A stretch of 64,000 bases of DNA from Brevibacterium sp. UCMA 11754 (GTDB taxonomy: Bacteria > Actinomycetota > Actinomycetes > Actinomycetales > Brevibacteriaceae). The DNA lies in the NCBI RefSeq assembly GCF_021532275.1, contig NZ_JACBOT010000017.1:1-64000 (forward strand). The letters are read 5' to 3'. Under the pieces are notes generated by a model, which saw only the letters and a program-made list of their open reading frames with translations, made no database searches and was not told the DNA's origin. The first letter of the stretch is position 1. Each line of letters opens with the position of its first letter. Position numbers and translations under genes: made by a program. This document shows, one piece after another, positions 60,163-64,000 of the stretch.

Positions 60163-61644
60163 TCATCCACCTAACATAGCTGAAATCGGCCCGCGAACGA
60201 AGTACAGCACGAATCCTGCGGACACGACCCAGAGGAGCCAGTGAACGTCCCGGCCGCGCTTGCTCATCGCGTGGATGAGGGCCCAGGAGATGAATCCGAC
60301 ACCGATTCCGTTGGCGATCGAATAGGTCAGCGGCATCGTGACCATGGTCAGGAACACCGGCAGCGAGGTGCGGAAGTCGCTCATGTCGATCTCGCGGATC
60401 TGCGTGACCATCATGGCGCCCACGACGACGAGCGCGGCGGCTCCGGCTTCCATCGGGATGACGCCGATGAGCGGTGCGAAGAACATCGACACCAGGAACA
60501 GCGCACCCGTGATGCAGGCGGCGAGTCCGGTTCGAGCACCTTCGGCGATGCCTGCCGCTGCGTCGACGAACACGGTGTTCGACGAGGCGGAGGCTCCACC
60601 ACCGGCAACGGCGCCGATGCCCTCGACGATGAATGCTCCGCGGATACGGGGGAACATTCCGTCTTTGGTCTGCAGCCCTGCGCTGCGGGCGAGGCCGGTC
60701 ATGGTGCCCATGGCGTCGAAGAAGTTCGTGAACACCAGGGTGAAGACGAGCATCGTGGCAGCGAGGACGCCGATGCGCTCAAAGGACCCGAACAGGTCGA
60801 AGGCTCCGATGAGCGAGAAGTCGGGCAATGCGACGACCTGACTGGGTATCTCGGGTGCGGCGAGGTTCCAGCCCACCGGGTCCGGATTGACCGGGTCGCC
60901 CACGGTTCCCAGCTTCGCGAAGGCCTGGATGACCATCGCGACGATTGTGGCCACGATGATGCCGATGAGGATTCCGCCCGGAACCTGGCGTGCGACGAGG
61001 ATGCCGATGAGGATCAGAGCGAAGACGAACACCAGCGTCGGCAGCGAGGCAATCGACCCGTCCTGTCCCAGCTGGACGGGAGGCCCGGCCGGGGTGCGGG
61101 TGACGAAGCCGGAGTTGACGAACCCGATGAACGCGATGAACAGGCCGATTCCAACCGTGATCGCGACCTTCAGGGCGTGGGGCACGGCGTTGAAGATCGC
61201 GGTTCGGATGCCGGTGGCTCCGAGGACGACGATGATGACACCGTTGATGACCACGAGCCCCATGGCTTCGGCCCAGGTGACTTCCTGGACCACCGAGACG
61301 GCCAGGAAGCTGTTCATGCCCAGCCCCGCGGCGAGTGCGAAGGGGAGCTTCGCGACGACGCCGAAGAGGATCGTTATGACGCCGGCGACGAGGCCGGTGA
61401 CAGCAGTCAGTTGGGCGAAGTCGAGCGCCCCGCCCGCGACGTCCTGGGAGCCGCCCAGGATGAGCGGGTTGAGGACGACGATGTAGGCCATCGCGAAGAA
61501 GGCGACGATCCCGCCGCGGATCTCCTGTCTGACCGAGGATCCGCGTGATGTGATTTCGAAGAATCTGTCGAGCAGACCAGGACTCCCGCTGCTGTTGTCA
61601 GCGGTCTTCGTGTCCCGCTGTTGGTCGTTGTCAGCCATTTTCAT
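60163..61644 (-). CDS. NCS2 family permease (AzgA/PbuG-like; hypoxanthine/guanine/adenine)
   Basis: A 493-residue purine permease of the AzgA-like branch. It has VRQEIRGGIVAFFAMAYIVV, LAAGLGMNSFLAVSVV, LVFTNFFDAMGTMTGLARSAG, and IVEGIGAVAGGGASASSNTV, as in PbuG/GhxP/AdeQ proteins for hypoxanthine, guanine or adenine. The start at 61644 (MKMADN) follows GAGGTGG. It brings in substrates for GuaD and XDH encoded next. A tandem TTCC-type operator pair lies 109-144 bases upstream of the start. Confidence 0.9.
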   Translation of the reverse strand: MKMADNDQQRDTKTADNSSGSPGLLDRFFEITSRGSSVRQEIRGGIVAFFAMAYIVVLNPLILGGSQDVAGGALDFAQLTAVTGLVAGVITILFGVVAKLPFALAAGLGMNSFLAVSVVQEVTWAEAMGLVVINGVIIVVLGATGIRTAIFNAVPHALKVAITVGIGLFIAFIGFVNSGFVTRTPAGPPVQLGQDGSIASLPTLVFVFALILIGILVARQVPGGILIGIIVATIVAMVIQAFAKLGTVGDPVNPDPVGWNLAAPEIPSQVVALPDFSLIGAFDLFGSFERIGVLAATMLVFTLVFTNFFDAMGTMTGLARSAGLQTKDGMFPRIRGAFIVEGIGAVAGGGASASSNTVFVDAAAGIAEGARTGLAACITGALFLVSMFFAPLIGVIPMEAGAAALVVVGAMMVTQIREIDMSDFRTSLPVFLTMVTMPLTYSIANGIGVGFISWALIHAMSKRGRDVHWLLWVVSAGFVLYFVRGPISAMLGG

Positions 61645-61752
61645 GGACCACCTCAAGTTGTTCGATTTGATCAGTCGGCAACATCATCGTCGGCGACCAT
61701 GCGCCTTGAACATGCGCAGAGAAACGGACGCAGCTTCCACAACAGAAATTTC

Positions 61753-61788
61753 TTTTCACATCATGGAAAGACACTTCCGTTCCGACAG
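61753..61788 (-). promoter_or_regulatory. Tandem operator pair before the purine permease
   Basis: TTTCACATCATGGAA (61753-61767) and a second site starting TTCCGTT (61774-61788), 21 bp apart. The first is 14/15 identical to the uraD site at 43671-43685, and the GGAA-N6-TTCC junction spacing is the same. Confidence 0.75.
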
Positions 61789-62002
61789 ACCAGTTAAGTC
61801 TGTTTTGCATAATGTGTCAACGATCACAATCTGATTGCGCTGTCAGATCAGGGACAGTTCGCCCGTCTCGACCACACGCAATCATCGCAAACCACACGCT
61901 TGCCCCTGTCATCGGGGTGGTTGCCCGCGGCCCTCGGAGGCGGGGTTCGCAGTCGGCACAGAGTGCTGAATGAGGACTGTCGGTCGCCTCCGCGCACAAA
62001 AA

Positions 62003-62048
62003 TGCCTGAGTCGCGACACCGTTTGCAAACGATATCGCGACTCAGGCA
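62003..62048 (-). terminator. Terminator after tRNA-Ser
   Basis: Perfect 14-bp arms (TGCCTGAGTCGCGA at 62003-62016 and its complement at 62035-62048) with an inner CGTTTGCAAACG palindrome. On the minus strand the stem is followed by TTTTT, giving a standard Rho-independent terminator for the tRNA transcript. Confidence 0.88.
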
Positions 62049-62053
62049 AAACG

Positions 62054-62141
62054 CGGTGGCGGTGGGATTTGAACCCACGGTAGGGGGTTACCCTACACAA
62101 CATTTCGAGTGTTGCACCTTCGGCCGCTCGGACACGCCACC
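62054..62141 (-). tRNA. tRNA-Ser (anticodon CGA)
   Basis: An 88-base tRNA with a 7-bp acceptor stem (GGTGGCG / CGCCACC) and discriminator G. The anticodon stem-loop is CAACA-CTCGAAA-TGTTG, so the anticodon is CGA. It has a long variable arm of the class II type and the T-arm GTGGG-TTCAAAT-CCCAC. CCA is not encoded. It decodes UCG, a common codon in this GC-rich genome. A strong terminator follows at once. Confidence 0.97.
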
Positions 62142-62212
62142 GCGAACAACATTACAGTCAGCCCCAGGCGGCGTCCAAATCGAGCAGGCGTGACCTGAGC
62201 CACTGTGCCCGC

Positions 62213-62677
62213 TCACTCCGTCGGCGTGCATCGGCCAGCGGGATTCTCCCGTTTCGCGGCGAAGAAATCACTGAGCAGGTTCCGGCACTTCGTCGCCGCA
62301 ACTCCGGAGTAGACCTCTGGGTGATGCAGCGCGGCGCGGTCTCGCAGCAGATCCCAGACAGACCCGGCCGCACCGGCCTTCTCATCGAATGCTCCATAGA
62401 CGATTCGCGCAACTCGGGATCCGACGATCGCACCTGCACACATCGCACAGGGCTCTAGGGTGACGACAAGGGTAGCGTCGTCGAGGCGCCACCGTCCGGT
62501 CGCCTCGGCGGCATTGCGCAGTGCCATGAGCTCGGCATGCCCGAGCGGGTCCTGATCGACTTCGCGTCTGTTGTGACCGCGCCCGATCACCGCGCCATCC
62601 CCGCTGAGCACCACAGCCCCGACGGGAACGTCGTCATGCGCACTCGCCAGCGCCGCCTCGGCGAGGGCGAGTGCCAT
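62213..62677 (-). CDS. tadA: tRNA-specific adenosine deaminase
   Basis: A 154-residue zinc deaminase converting adenosine 34 to inosine in tRNA-Arg(ACG). The zinc/catalytic sites are GHAELMAL (H47, E49) and LEPCAMCAG (C77, C80). ATG 62677 is the first in-frame start, yet the codons just before it would read HTHFQDWM, the usual TadA N-terminus. The true start may therefore be a non-standard codon farther up, for example CTG. It lies between tRNA-Ser and its associated-protein gene. Confidence 0.92.
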   Translation of the reverse strand: MALALAEAALASAHDDVPVGAVVLSGDGAVIGRGHNRREVDQDPLGHAELMALRNAAEATGRWRLDDATLVVTLEPCAMCAGAIVGSRVARIVYGAFDEKAGAAGSVWDLLRDRAALHHPEVYSGVAATKCRNLLSDFFAAKRENPAGRCTPTE

Positions 62678-62751
62678 CCAATCCTGGAAGTGCGTGTGGG
62701 CACCGAAACCGAGATCCGCACTCTCCCCCGGCGAAGCCTCTTCCGGTGAGC

Positions 62752-63306
62752 TCAGCGGGCGGCCTGGAGCTGATCGGCGAACCCGACGGTCTCACCGACA
62801 TGGGCAACGACGCGGGCAGGGTCCGAGCGGTACTTCTCCACCTGCTCGATGAGATCGGCGGGCAGGACTCCGCGGTCGGCGTAGATCTCGGCATCGCCGC
62901 CCCATTCGGCGTCGGCGTCGAACTCGAGCATCGCAACCTCTTCATCCTCGGCGTCGTCATCGGTCGAGGCGACCGCATCTTCTTCGAGACCGAACTCCTC
63001 CTCCGGCTCAGCCTCATAGGCATCGGGCTGCGAATCGAGGAAGTCGGCGAATATATCCGCGAAGGGGCTGAGCTCGACGGCACGCAGGTCAGACAGGAAG
63101 ACTTTGATCTCGTTGTTCTCGCAGACTCGCACGAGGCCGAACCATTCGTCCTCGTGCTCGATGACCGCGACCGATTCGCCGTCTTCCGAGCCGGCCGCCT
63201 GCATCATCTCAACAAGGCTGTCGAGATCCGAGGCATCCCGGACATCGACATCGAGCGCACGAAAACCATCGCTTGTTTCGGCAAGGATCTCAGTGAAGTA
63301 GGACAT
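62752..63306 (-). CDS. tRNA adenosine deaminase-associated protein
   Basis: A 184-residue acidic protein of the actinobacterial family found next to tadA. The N-terminal domain ([43 protein letters not shown]) is followed by a strongly acidic middle (about 100-140) and [25 protein letters not shown] C-terminal residues. The ATG at 63306 is used, with AGGAG 13 bases upstream. Its role is unknown; the constant neighbourhood suggests help to TadA. Confidence 0.82.
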   Translation of the reverse strand: MSYFTEILAETSDGFRALDVDVRDASDLDSLVEMMQAAGSEDGESVAVIEHEDEWFGLVRVCENNEIKVFLSDLRAVELSPFADIFADFLDSQPDAYEAEPEEEFGLEEDAVASTDDDAEDEEVAMLEFDADAEWGGDAEIYADRGVLPADLIEQVEKYRSDPARVVAHVGETVGFADQLQAAR

Positions 63307-63384
63307 GCTCCCATTGTGACTCCTCGGCCGACCATTCACCACAGCTCCACGCGCGAAGATGAAAAGTTCCGTACCATTTCTCTT

Positions 63385-64000
63385 ATGCGCCTTCATGTAG
63401 CCGATCACCCGCTCATCGCCCACAAACTCAGCGTCCTACGTGACCAGAGCACGGATTCTGCTCGCTTCCGTCAGCTCACCGAGGAGCTCGTCATGCTCCT
63501 CGCCTATGAGGCCACCCGCTCGGTTGCGGTCGAGGACAAGGAGATCACGACCCCCGTCACGACGTTCACCGGCACCCGCCTGGCCGAACCGCGTCCGGTC
63601 GTCGTTCCGATCCTGCGCGCGGGCCTGGGCATGCTCGACGGCATGCTGCGCATCCTCCCCACCGCCGAGGTCGGCTTTCTGGGGATGGTCCGCGACGAGG
63701 AGACATTTGAGCCCAGCGCATACGCAGATCGTCTGCCCGATGACCTCAGCGGTCGGCAGATCTTCGTCGTCGATCCGATGCTGGCCACGGGTGGGACCTT
63801 GGCCATGGCCATCGACTTCCTCCTCGCCCGAGGTGCCAGGGACGTCACGGCGGTCTGTCTCGTCAGTGCTCCAGAGGGCGTCGCGCGCATTGAGAAGGAC
63901 TACGCACAGTCGGCGAATGTCGAGATCTACACGGCGGCACTCGACGAGAAGCTCAACGAGAAGGGCTATATCGTCCCCGGGCTCGGCGATGCCGGCGACC
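63385..64000 (+). CDS. upp: Uracil phosphoribosyltransferase, 3' end cut by window
   Basis: At least 205 residues of Upp, which makes UMP from uracil and PRPP. It has [33 protein letters not shown], the PRPP motif [15 protein letters not shown] and the C-terminal [11 protein letters not shown]. The family normally ends a few residues later, so only about six residues are missing beyond 64000. It is read divergently from the tadA pair, with a 78-base gap. Confidence 0.95.
   Translation, partial: MRLHVADHPLIAHKLSVLRDQSTDSARFRQLTEELVMLLAYEATRSVAVEDKEITTPVTTFTGTRLAEPRPVVVPILRAGLGMLDGMLRILPTAEVGFLGMVRDEETFEPSAYADRLPDDLSGRQIFVVDPMLATGGTLAMAIDFLLARGARDVTAVCLVSAPEGVARIEKDYAQSANVEIYTAALDEKLNEKGYIVPGLGDAGD

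Larger units (their letters stand above)
61645..62053. other. 409-bp region without a gene
   Basis: From left to right it holds the leader and operators of the purine permease (operators at 61753-61788), about 200 bases with no recognised feature (61800-62000), and the terminator of the tRNA gene (62003-62048). Short open frames here look like chance. Confidence 0.7.

Noticed and set aside
60241..61548. 435-codon open frame on the plus strand opposite the purine permease
   Set aside because: Its product is an Asp/Glu/Arg-rich low-complexity shadow typical of antisense frames in GC-rich membrane protein genes.
61800..62002. Riboswitch or small RNA in the gap before tRNA-Ser
   Set aside because: No purine-riboswitch-like three-way junction or other known pattern could be recognised; only the operators and the tRNA terminator are supported.

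Overview
The window is high-GC (roughly 60-65% by eye), densely coded chromosomal DNA from a Gram-positive actinobacterium. Evidence includes a ClpC-type ATPase behind an HspR-like (HAIR) operator, the homodimeric AceE, the tRNA-Ser / tadA / deaminase-associated-protein / upp block, DUF3152 and DUF6412 proteins, and many ATGA-coupled genes. Gene content and style suggest Brevibacterium or a close relative (inference). No prophage, rRNA or CRISPR array was seen.

Layout. 1-7016: DUF6412 protein and a YidC-type insertase, a frameshifted HhH endonuclease-like gene, a Clp ATPase with a HAIR box, a DUF3152 lipoprotein, and two tandem glyoxalase-like paralogues. 7208-14916: one tightly coupled operon for a peptide/nickel-type ABC importer, a luciferase-like flavin monooxygenase and a double-domain CMD (alkylhydroperoxidase-like) protein. 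14923-23740: methyltransferase plus thioredoxin-reductase-like flavoprotein with a divergent XRE-cupin regulator, DUF779 plus aldehyde dehydrogenase, an aquaporin / GNAT / M23 peptidase set and an AI-2E family permease. 23848-33852: an M3 peptidase fused to a YbaK-type deacylase domain, the queuosine-precursor transporter YhhQ and Tgt, homocysteine methyltransferase, a GlcD-type oxidase with an aminotransferase, and malate:quinone oxidoreductase.

33994-61644 is mainly a purine-to-central-metabolism island. Guanine deaminase and xanthine dehydrogenase (XdhABC) make urate. Uricase, HIU hydrolase and OHCU decarboxylase make allantoin, and allantoinase makes allantoate. Ureidoglycine aminohydrolase acts further down. 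Glyoxylate then goes through Gcl, GlxR/Hyi and glycerate kinase to phosphoglycerate. A malic enzyme and a DUF6986 (HpcH/HpaI or malate-synthase-like) protein suggest a second exit through malate. Two purine permeases feed the pathway and an IclR-family regulator lies inside it. Allantoate amidohydrolase and ureidoglycolate lyase are not in the window. aceE and a bcp / DUF559-protein pair are embedded in the island.

The most striking unlisted structure is a repeated operator. Pairs of 15-bp TTCC-N7-GGAA-type sites, with centres 21 bp apart, lie in front of the malic enzyme, the IclR gene, uraD, glycerate kinase, hyi, the urate/xanthine permease and the second purine permease. This looks like one regulon read by the IclR-type protein. 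Other notable items are the M3-YbaK fusion, a 58-bp perfect palindrome present twice around a DUF559 gene, and several very long stems at gene ends. 62054-64000 holds tRNA-Ser(CGA), tadA, its associated protein and an almost complete upp that runs off the end.
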